Origin: Symsagittifera roscoffensis
Lineage: Eukaryota; Xenacoelomorpha; Acoela; Convolutidae
Reading direction: 5' to 3'
Length of the DNA: 60,000 bases
Assembly: GCF_963678635.1 (NCBI RefSeq)
Contig: NC_087065.1
Coordinates: forward strand, 30,632,252-30,692,251
In this document: positions 34,518 through 44,886 of the stretch, piece by piece
Layout: every line of letters begins with the position of its first letter
Numbering within the stretch: position 1 is the first letter of the stretch
The notes under the pieces: generated by a model
The model's database searches: none
What the model saw: the letters and a program-made list of their open reading frames with translations, nothing else
What the model was told of the DNA's origin: nothing
Translations under genes and position numbers: made by a program

Positions 34518-36012
34518 CGATTTCGTCTGGGTATTTCAGGAAGTGGTTCCGCCAAAAGGGACCAAATAATTATTAAAGAAATGGCGTGGCGCATTTCAAA
34601 TAACAGAAGTGCACCAAGGAGGTCGGTTTTATCGGCTGAGCACAGGAAGAGCAGCTCATTACGAAAACATCAAACCGCACAATGCCTCATCAGAGGACTG
34701 GTGCATCCCAGCAGAAATGCAAGAGGGAGATTACTTGATAGTGGATCCAGCTTTTGAGGTGAATGAAAGAGGCACTCGCGACAAAAACGATGGAAGTGAG
34801 GTGGTGGATGATTGCGACCTACCACTGGACCTAGAGTTGACCGAGCGAGTAGAGGTGGATGACGAAACTCTACCTTATGCCAAAGACGAATGGGACTGCC
34901 CAGAACAGACTGAAATTGACAAAGGAATACAACCTGACTTTCGTCTCACCATAGAGACACGCCAGAGCAAGAGAGGAAGGGAAAAGAAGAAGTACAACCC
35001 GTATGGCGAGGATTTCGTCAAAGACAGGATAGTTTTAAGTGATATGATGGAGTCGCTGGTGGGATTGGCTGAAGTAGTGGTGCCAAGGGAGATCGACTTG
35101 GTAAATGACATGGATCAAGATTGGATCGACGATCACTCCGAACCAGAAGTGGAGTTCGAACCAGAGGTGGATCAGACTCATGAGCAAAAATTACCAAACT
35201 TGCGAGTGCTTGAATGGCTCCACGATCTGCCGACGGATCCTAAAGAGACAATCTTGACGATTCAGGATGTTGATAAAGACGGCATCAAATACGTCAGCCA
35301 TGACAAAACCGAGTCCAACTGGGTCGCTCCAGATGGCCCTCTACGCGTTCCGCAATCCAACCTCAATCTGCTCGACTTTGGGCGATCGACGGGGACGTCG
35401 ATGGATATTTTTGTCCGGGGAGTGGGGGTAGGACTCACCCACATCAAAAATCTGATCATTAAAAATGTGAAATTGGCAAGAGAAAACGGAGAACTGGAGG
35501 CGGAGGGCGAGAACGCTATAAAACCACCTTTTGGACGAATTTTTGAATCTTATTTTGACCTACCGAACCATTACTCAAACAAAATCGTGGTAACGAGCAG
35601 CGATTTCATACTCACGGAACGTACATGCGCTATAGCGATAACCGCGGATGTATGCTTCAAAACAGCACTAGCGGCTGATTTCAAAAGAGAATATAAGAAC
35701 ATCGAGTTTTTATGGAAACAGAGGCCTGGTGTGGGAGGGATGATAGCGCTGCCCCCTTTTGCATCACAGATACCAGGGACAAATTTGTGTTTCCTGGTTA
35801 CTAAGGCCACTGATAGGCAACACGTAGATCTAGAGAGCTTGGTATTGGCCTTAACTCGACTTAGGGATTTTCTGGTTGAGAGAGGAGTGACCTCTCTCTC
35901 GGTACCAGTCTATGATCCCAATAGGGGAAAGCTACATTCGAGAGAGTTGTACGTTCTTGTACACGTGATATTTTCAGAGACTGACATAGAGTACTATCTG
36001 AGCATATGCTAG
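34518..36012 (+). pseudogene. Element B1 integrase C-terminus fused to macrodomain-like domain
   Basis: After a TAA at 34567-34569 the frame is open to 36012. WRGAFQITEVHQGGRFYRL is the GPF-type module. An acidic region of about 270 residues follows. The last 150 residues (from about 35575) resemble the TARG1/OARD1-like branch of macrodomains, which bind or remove ADP-ribose: CAIAITADVCFKTALAADFK, then VGGMIALPP, FLVTKATDR, ESLVLALTRLRDFLVERGVT, SLSVPVYDPNRGKL and VHVIFSETDIEYYL. The Lys after the fourth strand (VTK) is kept. Where human TARG1 has its catalytic Asp, the simplest alignment gives Gly. This is the only complete copy of the domain in a single frame in the window. Confidence 0.7.
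35383..35430 (+). promoter_or_regulatory. Candidate central polypurine tract, B1
   Basis: GGGGACGTCGATGGATATTT followed by TTGTCCGGGGAGTGGGGGTA. It matches the 3' polypurine tract and about 25 bases before it in B2 (GGGACATTGATGGAGAC, TTGTCCGGGGAGTA). Here it lies inside the coding frame and reads MDIFVRGVGVG. Confidence 0.6.
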
Positions 36013-36473
36013 GAGTTGCATTCGGCGATGAGTGCTTTTTATTAAGTTCACTTTATAAGGAGTAGGATTGAGTTAGGTTAGCTACTAGGGATTATGTTTT
36101 TAGGTAATAATGTAGATATATGATGTTTATGTGTTAAGTTATTGTTAGGATAAGTGTTATGTGATGTTTGTGTCCTGAAAGACCTGGAACACTCCAGGTA
36201 TTGAAGCTGACAGCGCTCATTCGTGTTGCCTCGATAAGGTTGAAGGTGGACAATCCACCTTGGCGCTAAGTTTTAAATCAGTAACAAAGAAAAATTTCAA
36301 TGGATTGTTTTAAAGGAGAAAATTGTTAATGATGTTTTATCTTGAAAATGGGACCGCATGAAATGATGGTTTTAAGTCGTGACTTGTTTTTTAGATCTTG
36401 ATTGATCAATCCTTGTTTACTGAATCAAAGCAAACTTGAAGAAACTTCACGACACGAGAATCAACACGTAGAA
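36013..36473 (+). promoter_or_regulatory. Gap before B1 ORF2 with candidate 3' splice site (AG at 36393-36394)
   Basis: About 460 non-coding bases. CTTGTTTTTTAG then ATCTTGATTGATCA lies 80 bases before the ORF2 ATG, conserved with A and B2. Nothing else is recognised. Confidence 0.5.
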
Positions 36474-37607
36474 ATGGGTGATACTAATGAATTAATGGAA
36501 TTCCTCTCAGCGAGTCTAGGAGCGACTCTAGACACTATTATTTAGCGGCTGATTGATTATGATTTTACACGAGAAGACCCGGGATTGGCGATGTTTGTGG
36601 TCGCACTCCTCAACGCGTTGGGATGAGAGGGTCGAGGGAATTGCCCCACAGAAGTGGTGTTAATGCTGGCCTTCGGTGAGTCCGGGACCGCCGAGAGAGG
36701 TCAAAATCGATTGATGAGATGGCGCTGAGGAGAAATGTCCGGACACGACTTGGCTCGTGAGCCGGGACTAGGCGAGCAAAGGGATCACCCGCTAGGTGAG
36801 ATGCCCCTACCTGTTCAGCCTGCGCAGCGGCTCATCGGAGCGAAAAGACTACGTGATGGGCCGGGCCCGTCACACTCAGTAGACTCCCCAACAGCTGCTC
36901 CTCCTCTCAAGAGAGTGAAGGTGAGCGAGATCAAGATATAGACCTCGGAGACGATCGAGACCTTAGAGAAGAAAGAAAGGCATCAAAACGAGCTGTGTGC
37001 CAAGCTGCAGGAGTACAGGACAATATCTCGAGAAAGGGACGAATGGAAGAAGAAGTTTGAAGACCTGCAAAAAGCCTACAAGGAAGAGGAGATAAAACAT
37101 CTGAAGGAGCTATATATGGCGAGGGTGAGTCAAGTGTGACCGGAGGTTCTGGCTACGATGAACTCCTCTGAAGCATCCAGGGACACACGTCCCATGACGT
37201 CCGAACGGGAACTGTGCGGACCGAGAGGGCCCGAGGCTCCTCAGCAGACACCACGGTCTGCTCCCAACCCGAGAAACACGATACCAGACCCCTCCGACAC
37301 CTATCTAGCTACTCAGTTTCAAGATTCATTCAATCAGGTGGCTAGAGCAACAATAGATGAGATCAACAGAACCACTGGGCGGACATTGGGTAGGGTCGTC
37401 CCTTCCCAACGCTTTGATCATTCGTCCAGCAGCTCGGAGCGAGCACCTCGAACTGTAGTACCAGCAGGGACTGCGCATGACGGGACGATTCAGAGGTCTC
37501 GCGTGGTTGATGTTAGAAAGAATCTAACGGTGTGCAACCAGTTCGTGCAAGTGGGAACGGAGCATCCTCGCGCTTGTTTGAATGGCATGAGCTGGAACCC
37601 GCCATAA
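36474..37607 (+). pseudogene. Element B1 ORF2, N-terminal region
   Basis: The ATG at 36474 starts MGDTNELMEFLSASLGATLD, matching B2's start at 47946. Five in-frame stops interrupt it (for example at 36543 and 36624). It has an Ala/Leu-rich N-terminal domain, a basic Pro-rich stretch (RDGPGPSHSVDSPTAAPPLK, KRVKVSE, possibly a nuclear signal), a coiled coil (ERDEWKKKFEDLQKAYKEEE) and a conserved block, IPDPSDTYLATQFQDSFNQV. A frameshift near 37600 takes the frame into the SGNH domain. No enzyme domain is seen in this part. Confidence 0.7.
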
Positions 37608-40111
37608 GCAACCAGGCAATTCCCTCAGGGAGTCGTCATTTGGTTATAGGGGATAGTATAGTGAGAGATCTAAGCGAGATCTTTGTCGAAGGGCAGTCTA
37701 CTATCCTATCCTTCGGAGGCGCTTCCGTAGCTCAAGTCATCAAGATGATGGAGTTCCAGGGAGAGGATCACCTAGACACGTTGGTGATAATGCTCGGGAC
37801 TAATGACGTTTCGAAGGCCCCGGTAACCCCAGAGGGCAAGTGGGAACCCCTACTGGTCTGCCTTTTGAATGAACTGAAGGGGAAGTACAGGCGCAGACTT
37901 GTGGTTCTATGCACGATACCACAGAACGCGGAGATGGGCACGCCGGTTGCAGATTTTATGAATGGTAACGTGACCCGGTGGAACGAGATGACTCGCGGTC
38001 TGGTAAGGATCAACCCCAGCGAGCTGCGACTCATGGATTTAGAAAACATGCTGCGCATGATCGATCATCTCACGCTCACCAGGGACGGCATACACTTCAA
38101 TACCCAGCAAGCGAGGCGCTGGATAAACGACGTGTTCCAGACGCAGTTGAGGGAAATGGAACAAGAATTGAGGACAACCGGCTCACTGGCTCGGACCAGT
38201 TCGACTGGAGGAGGTAGAGTGAGGAATAAAGTGCCAGAATCACTCGCCAATCGCCTCGGGCCCCTGGCAATGGAAACGGGTGCAACTGCTCTCGTCGCTC
38301 TGAGCTCAGATGTGAGAGCGAGGTTGCGGACTGCCCCTCCTCCCAGGACTCCGTTAGAGAGCCGACTTGGCAGATCGGTTGATCAGAGCCGGATTAGCTC
38401 CCAGACCGTGTCTAGGAGGAGTGACACGTCTGCCACAGCAACTCCTGCTTCGACAACAGGACAATCGACGAGCGCCGTGCCGACGGAGGGAGTCGAACCA
38501 AACAGTGTGCTGCTCTGGAACCGTCCAGATCCCAGTGGTTGGGGACAATATAAGACAGACATGTCGGCAAAATTGAACATGAATACATTGACTTGTCAGG
38601 AGGATGCAAGGAAGAGGATCGGTGGAGAGGGTCCCACAGTGTCACGATTGTATCGAAAACCGGGTGTGGATTGGCTGGTAGCGGGACAGGAACAGTTCAG
38701 CTCCGCGACTACGCTCAGGTACGTGGACCTCAATGGATTGCCTCAAGACAATACCCTTGGACCCTTGAACACCCGATCTCTCACGGACGTCTGTCGGAGA
38801 GCCAGAGAACTGACACCACCTGCTAGGAAGGGTAAGTTTCTGGCAGAGAATAAGCCCAACAACAAGCATCACAAGATGTACAGACAGTTTGCTAAACCAG
38901 CCGGCCAGGCGCCTGGTGATTATTCGAGAGACTATCCCCGAGCGACCTCGGTGGAAGGGGACGACAAGAGATATTCAGGGCTGGTGACACCAGTCGGTGA
39001 CAGCCCGTTTGCCGCTTATGATCCCTTGGATATGAAGGCTGCCAAATACCTGATAGTGGCCAATTCGGATTATCTCTACACGCCCCGTTCTCTCTTTTGG
39101 CCTGATGTGATTTTCTTGACGGCGCCTAAATTGGACTGGGGACAATCAGCAGGCATGATGATAAGTGTACGAAGGGTGGTCAGCATGGAACCGCAGGTGA
39201 TAGTGGTTGCAGGCTCGAATGATCACCTACAGAGCAGAGGGTTGTTGTCCCGTCTGACGGATGGATCGATCCCGAGCAATGAGGTCATAGGAGAGGCAAT
39301 AATGACATTGCTCTCGGCCATGGCTGAGGTAGAGACATCAGTAAAACAACGCTTCACTCAAAATGTGGTGAAGGTTCTTTTTGTGTTATCACCGGGGTAC
39401 GCCACATTCCCAGAACCCCTTCAGTTTGTGTACACGATGGTCACAACGATAGCAGAGGGACAATTCAGCGTGATAATACCCGCGCCGAACAGAACGGTGG
39501 ACACCAACAACTACTACCCATACCGATCTGAGCTTCCTGCCATTTGGGCTGACATTTCTAATGCCATACAGGGGTTCAAGGATTGCAGCACAACTCGGTT
39601 GGTGCTGGATGAAGTCCTGGGGCCGGAGCTGTCTAACTTCGCCAGATTATTGAAATTGAGGCCAGGGGTAGATGACGATCATTTGTTAGTACAAGAGGTG
39701 GCTAATGATCTTTGGTTCAGACAAATGGATCACGCAGAAAATGAACAGGGGAGGACGGTTAGAAAAAATATGATGTCGGCAGAAGAGGATCTCATGGCAT
39801 TAGCTTTGCGTACGAATCCACACACCAACGCATGGTTGTACTTGTCACCGAGATTGTGTACCTTGGGGGAAGATGCGTTCGAGCATGCACCGGCGGTGAT
39901 CAAAGAGATACACGCGTATCTGAAAAATTTGTTTAATGAGAGGGAGTTAGCCGGGGGCATGATGTTGCAGTTGATGCAGGACGTGAACACGATGTCATTG
40001 GATAAGTTCCAAGCCGATATCTTGGCCACGAGGGCACAATATGAACGATCAGACGCTGTCTTGGGTGGAATGGGAATGGGATGGACGCCATCCTTCTTGT
40101 CAACATGTTAA
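37608..40111 (+). CDS. Element B1 ORF2, SGNH hydrolase plus second SGNH-like region
   Basis: The frame is open for about 830 codons. The SGNH catalytic set is complete: RHLVIGDSIVRDL (Ser at about 37655), SFGGASVAQV, MLGTNDVSKAP and TRDGIHFNTQQARRWINDVF (Asp and His). About 200 residues of low-complexity linker rich in Arg, Ser, Thr and Pro follow. A second region from about 39040 has similar ordering: AKYLIVANSDYLY, then VIVVAGSNDHLQSRGLLSRL, then VLFVLSPGYATFPEPLQFV, but without a clear Asp-His box, so it may be a non-catalytic copy. The last part is helical and unrecognised. Known SGNH proteins are mostly esterases; the substrate here is unknown. Because the N-terminal part is broken, this is an open segment and not a whole gene. 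Confidence 0.8.
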
Positions 40112-42150
40112 CCGAGGGCATCCAGGAACCTGATCGCCAGCTTCGTCAAGGATATCCGGAAACTGTCAATCGGCTTGATATTGGCCTTGTATGTGACATT
40201 CGGTCACGAGAATTTCGTGAAGGGACCTGCGAATCTCTTCACCCAAGCTTTGGCAGACCTGAGATTGGACGGGCTCTTCACCCTGATCGCTATGACGTAT
40301 GGTCGGTTAGGAGATCTGCTCGTGCTGTTGCGATACCCAGAACAGCTGCAGGGAACGAGTCGTGAGTTCAACGCGCAGTTGGAAACCGCCTCGCTCAAAA
40401 AGATGAAGGACTGGAGGATACTCTTGCTCCAATATCTCCTGCCACAGAGAGGAGCGTCACAGGAGAGGGTAAGGTGGCGACGGATGCGGGTGAGTGCAAA
40501 CAATACTGTGGCATGCCTTTGTTGACCGATGTGGCTGTCATGATGCGGATCAATCCGCTGGCTCTGATACAGGAACTCGGTGTTGTATGTCAACCTAGTT
40601 TCGGTAATGGATTGCTCCGTGCTGAATTGGGTGGAACAGAAGGAGCTAAGAGGGTTAGACAGCGACGACAGGCTATTTGGAAGAATAGCGGAGCCGGGTT
40701 GGGTGTTGATGGACTTCAACAACAATTTTAAATGCCGAATGGGCCGCAAGGACCTTTCCAATGTCCAGTTCAACCCGAAGCTTTGGAATCTGCGACCAGT
40801 GGTGAAGGATTCAGGAGAGGCGATGAGGGTCCGACTTTTGCCAGAGGCCTACGCACACGTGAAAGAGAACCAGCAAGCGTGGCTTTCCGGGTCCAGGCCG
40901 CTGCCGGACCAATGCCCTCGATACCCACCAATAAGGAGGATGTTGTTGGGAGTCACATCTCCCGTAATTGCCCCTCGCATTGGAGCGGCTCGTGATGCGG
41001 AGAAGAGAATGCTTAAGTGGAGTGAAGGGATGGAGCCGCGCTTCATCAGTTGGAACGTTGCGGCCATGCACACGTTTGGTTTCACATTTCCTGATATTTG
41101 GAGCCGAAAGAAGATCAAAGCATCACCTTCCAGGAAACCAGAGGTATGCACCTGCAGATGACCTATCGAGATTGAAGTGGTCAGTGGAGGCGAAGGTAGT
41201 AATCCTTGAGGTCGCAAAGGAGTGCAGAGGAGGCACGTACATAACGGTGGATGATCTGGCGCCACATGGCGAGGAGTTGTTAGAATTCCTAGTGAACGAT
41301 GAGTTATTCTACCATGCAGGGGATCTGACCGTACCGGCATGACCGGACTCGGGCAGGGATATGCCGTAAGGCCCTTCGGGACCTTAGCCAAAACCAGACA
41401 CGAACGATGACGAGCAGATGGATCAGGACGATGATCGCATGGAGGGAAAGCGAGAGAAATTGAGTGAAATGGATCTAGGAGCATTGGAGAGGGACTTGCT
41501 GGAATACCAGTTAAGTGAAGACGACGACGGGGAAGTCGATGGGAATCTATTGCTGATGACACCATCGTCTTTCATGTCCCCTACAAAGGAGGCGCCGGCC
41601 AGCTTATGCCCAGTGGAACTAATAAGCCTGGCAATGGACTACCGAGGTAGGGAGCTACAGAAACTGCTCCATGAGTCACCAAAGAGGAGGAAGATTAAGG
41701 AGAGTATGAGGGTATCTTTCCTGAGCACGCTACCGGAAGAAGAGTGGGAAAGATACCAGAGTGAACTTGAACGTGAGACGGGAGTAACCTGGAACCGAGT
41801 GAACTTCATGGAGATGACATGGGACGTGATACGCAGATAAGGGACGCAGTCCATAATGAAGGTGGGACTAAACCAACCCATCATGAGCGAGGTTCTGGAG
41901 GACAGTGCCGATGATCAGCAGATCACGAGGAAGTTACCCGTCAAACGAGCTAAAAAAGGGCTGAAGCGGTTAAAGGGAAAGACCGGACGCAGAGCCGTGA
42001 ACCAGAAAGTGGTGAGGTCAAAATCCAGTACAGTGGTGGCCTCCTTGACAGGAGTAGCTCATTCAAGCGAAAGTGGGCAAGGAGATGGTGCGATGCTTGC
42101 CGGGGGAGAAAAAGAGAACTTGACACCCCTATGTTATTGGCAGGTTTGAC
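40112..42150 (+). pseudogene. Element B1 ORF2, segment absent from element A
   Basis: Read in order through several stops and frame changes, the segments are: LILALYVTFGHENFVKGPAN (40175), MPLLTDVAVMMRINPLALIQ (40510), MDFNNNFKCRMGRKDLSNVQ (40720), TSPVIAPRIGAARDAEKRML (40950), KVVILEVAKECRGGTYITVD (41195), LGALERDLLEYQLSEDDDGE (41480) and QITRKLPVKRAKKGLKRLKG (41920, very basic). I recognise no family. Length and continuity suggest real coding sequence that has decayed. A has nothing matching in this place, so the B family gained it or A lost it. Confidence 0.5.
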
Positions 42151-43261
42151 CACAACGGCCACGAGGTCAAAAAAAATGCACGGACTCTGGCGGATACTAA
42201 ACTGGAAATGGAGGTCATCAGTCAGTGTGGATCTGGAGGACTTGATGATTACAAGCCCTCGCGAACCAACATGGCCCGAATGAAGCTGGAGGGACAACTC
42301 GACATGGTCGAGTATAGTCGAATCATTGGACCAGACTCAGTCCACATGGGAGATCCGGCAGGGGGTTATGTGGAAATGCTGAAGGCGAGGAATTCCGCGA
42401 GAGGGCACCTGATGGCTTGGAATGAGAAGCACAGGAAAGATGATGAAAAGGAAAGAATATGGCACGGTGATGTCCTCGGAAGCAAACGAAATCGGCCTGG
42501 AAAGATTGCTAGAGATCTCTTGGAGGGCGGCCCTCCAAAGATACTTTGACGAGACGATGCATAAACCGGCGACGGTGGCAGCATACCTAGCTTATCCATG
42601 CACCAGGACTGACTTGCAGGTACGATTGGCCTGGTGTTTGATGGGAATTAAGAAGGCGGAGTATGAAGCCAACAACGACTCGAAATCAAAGGAACAGGAA
42701 CTGGAATTGATGGAAGCCCTGCGAATGTTGATTTCTAGGGACGATTCTGCGATAGCCTGGGCTAAGCGTAAGGATGCCCTTTGCTTCGTAAGGTTCGTGG
42801 TGGATCGTATCCCCACTCCTGTATTGGGAGAATGCATAAAGACCATTCGGCAAGGGGGAGTTGATGGCGAAAGAAACTTCCTGAGGGCACTCCTGGAGCT
42901 GTATCAGGACATGTCGCTGGCCATACCAAACATGGAGTCAAACGATATGGAGAGCTACCGCCGGTTGGAAGAAGTGAGAAGGTATTCCAACAAGGAGTTG
43001 AAAGTGAGCCGGGAATTAATTGAAGCGGTCAGGGGACAGAAAGACTATACGACCTTGGGGAAGTTGAAGTCGTTCCAATATGTGTCCGGCATACCGGATA
43101 TGGCGTATAATCCCTTCGTGAATGAGGAAGCCAGGGAAGCGTACTTCGACTATGAGCAAGTTATAGTACTCGATTTCTGGGTAGAGCGAGTCAAAGAAAC
43201 TGGCATGTTGATGGTGGAACAACCCAAACTGGGTTTTGTTTTGGAGGAACGAGCGGTGTAA
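42151..43261 (+). pseudogene. Element B1 ORF2, distal part, cut by B2
   Basis: Two overlapping frames: 42208-42549 (MEVISQCGSGGLDDYKPSRT, HMGDPAGGYVEMLKARNSAR) and 42422-43261 (RLAWCLMGIKKAEYE, YVSGIPDMAYNPFVNEEARE, PKLGFVLEERAV). Both match element A at about 18530-19550 in the same order, with a frame change near 42480. The match to A ends at 43250-43306, where B2's LTR begins. No known domain. The rest of ORF2 and ORF3 of this copy should lie beyond B2. Confidence 0.65.
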
Positions 43262-43471
43262 CATTCGCCCAAATATCACACAGCGACGGAGCGTAGAAAA
43301 AGTACCTATTAACGACTGGCAGGCGTCAGTTACCTTAATTCTACTCGTTTTTCACCGTCTCGACCTTGCCAGTTGATTTTCTGGTCTGTTTAGGGCAAAG
43401 TAAAAAGTTACCATTTTTAGGCCATCAGTCAAACGACTTTTGATCAGCTTTCGTTTACATGCGAACACAAC

Positions 43472-43505
43472 CACATAGCTGAGTCTCGGATCCTCAGACT
43501 ACGTG
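43472..43505 (-). promoter_or_regulatory. Cap-site (TAR-like) RNA hairpin, B2 LTR
   Basis: Identical to the B1 hairpin: CACGTAG - T - CTGAG / CTCAG - CTATGTG with loop GATCCGAGA. It lies about 32 bases after the TATA-like box. Confidence 0.7.
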
Positions 43506-43536
43506 ATTGTCATTAAAAACACGGCTCGAACAACCT

Positions 43537-43545
43537 ATTTTTATA
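43537..43545 (-). promoter_or_regulatory. TATA box of the B2 LTR
   Basis: TATAAAAAT on the minus strand, the best TATA match among the LTRs here, in the conserved position before the hairpin. Confidence 0.55.
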
Positions 43546-44140
43546 TGTTTTTGTGTGACAGTTTTATATTAAATCCATTGGAGATGGATTGACTCTTTCC
43601 TTTTTCTATCTACTCATGTCCTGAAATATCAAATAATATCGGTGTTTAATTAAGATCTAGGACATTACAGCAGCTGTTAAAGTTAGTTTATACAGTCCCT
43701 TCACATAGACAGTCTCTGGGGGACCAAGCCTCCGCTCCCGTGATTTTCTTGAGATAACACTCTTATCTCTTATATTTCGTGTCCCGGGAGGGTTCCGTGG
43801 TATTTCTCTTCCCCCCACTGAAGCCTCCGTCTCCACAAATATCTGTCGCTAAGGTCCTTATCGTGTGTTTTTGCCACGATAAGAGGCTCCGTTTTTTTCT
43901 GTCTCTGATACAACTGTTCTTCACAATCTATATCGTGGTTCTGATTTTCGTCTTTTTTATTCAAAATGGCCGTCTTTTTTCTATTTCTCAGAAATGTTCT
44001 TCTTCCAATCGAAATTTTAAAAATAAAAATTCTAGAACATTCTGACCCTCCGTCGCAACAGTTTTTTGTTCATAAGGCCTTTAGTCACTCTTTTTTATGT
44101 CGCCGGAAGGTTGTGCTGTGTCATCTGGCAGAATGGCACA

Positions 44141-44182
44141 TACTCCCCGGACAAGTCTCCATCAATGTCCCTATTGATTGCA
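44141..44182 (-). promoter_or_regulatory. Element B2 3' polypurine tract and upstream conserved block
   Basis: GGGACATTGATGGAGAC then TTGTCCGGGGAGTA directly before the 3' LTR. The core is identical to A's, and the whole block is mirrored at the candidate central tract (48980-49031). Confidence 0.7.
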
Positions 44183-44886
44183 TAACACCGGGTTATCGTC
44201 AAGTAGTTATCCAGTTTTCTGTAATCAATCTTACAAATCGCATAAGAAAATGAAATTTATCTACTCCACCTCAACTCACTACGTGTTCACAAATGGCATC
44301 GTACTACATCTCACTGCCTTTCAACATTTTCACAAAATTTGCACCATGAGGAGTGTCCTAGATAAAATTTCTTTTCTGACTACTTACGTCATCTCGCCAT
44401 AAAACTTCTTTTCGCCTCTGATTAAAAAGTGGGACGTGGCACGGCCACGCACCCGTTAAAATTAACTTAACACTACTCACCAAGTATAATCAGTCATTTA
44501 TGCGGTCCTTTCAATATTAAAACTAAGAAACTCTGTGGCTAGGAAAGTTATTGAGTTACCCACCCTTCTCGAGCGAGTTTACTCAAACTTACCATGTCGC
44601 CACACAGTGAATTTGTGTCTTACACAGGTTAAAAACTTCAGTCGTGAATAAATAGGTAAATATACTCACCTATGTTCCTTATATACATACATAGATAGTA
44701 GTAACTAAAATCAACAATTTCAACAATTTTAACAATTGCAACATTTTCAAAGTTTGGTCTGACCAAACTAGATCAAAACAAAAAGTTTAACAAGTTCAAT
44801 AATCAAAACTTGGTTGATTGGTTTAAGTTTTAGCACACAAATACAATCAAGTTTTTCTCTCCTTCTCTTCTCTTCTTTGGTCATCT
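44183..44886 (-). other. Element B2 3' untranslated region
   Basis: No gene is visible. It contains GTAGTACGATGCCATTT (44291-44307), conserved with A, a run of short AATTGTT(A/G)A repeats (44712-44745) and a palindrome (44751-44769). Confidence 0.6.
44751..44769. other. Palindrome in the B2 3' UTR
   Basis: AGTTTGGTC-T-GACCAAACT, nine bases each side of one central base. It could be a short cruciform or a protein site. No copy was found in A. Confidence 0.8.

Larger units (their letters stand above)
22915..43306 (+). mobile_element. Element B1: giant Ty3/Gypsy-type element, 5' part
   Basis: A 5' LTR, leader, gag-pol-macrodomain, ORF2 start and SGNH region on the plus strand, closely similar to B2 and more distantly to A. 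It begins inside A's 3' LTR. It stops within ORF2 at 43262-43310, where the end of B2's 3' LTR abuts it, so the rest of ORF2, ORF3 and the 3' LTR are not in the window. Gag-pol has several frameshifts and stops, while the macrodomain-like region and the SGNH region are open. Confidence 0.85.
43307..44140 (-). repeat. Element B2 3' LTR
   Basis: On the minus strand it starts TGTGCCATTCTGCCAG right after the polypurine tract and aligns with B1's 5' LTR to its end (GCCAGTCGTTAATAGG). Its end meets B1's ORF2, which is what an insertion of a complete B2 into B1 predicts. A hairpin, CTTATCGTG/CACGATAAG, lies near 43853-43885. Confidence 0.7.

Noticed and set aside
43307-44140. A 3.6 kb LTR extending through the whole leader
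   Set aside because: B2's 3' LTR ends after about 830 bases next to B1 coding sequence, and the TATA box and cap-site hairpin sit about 200 bases before that end, which fits a short LTR plus long leader. A truncated long LTR is not fully excluded.
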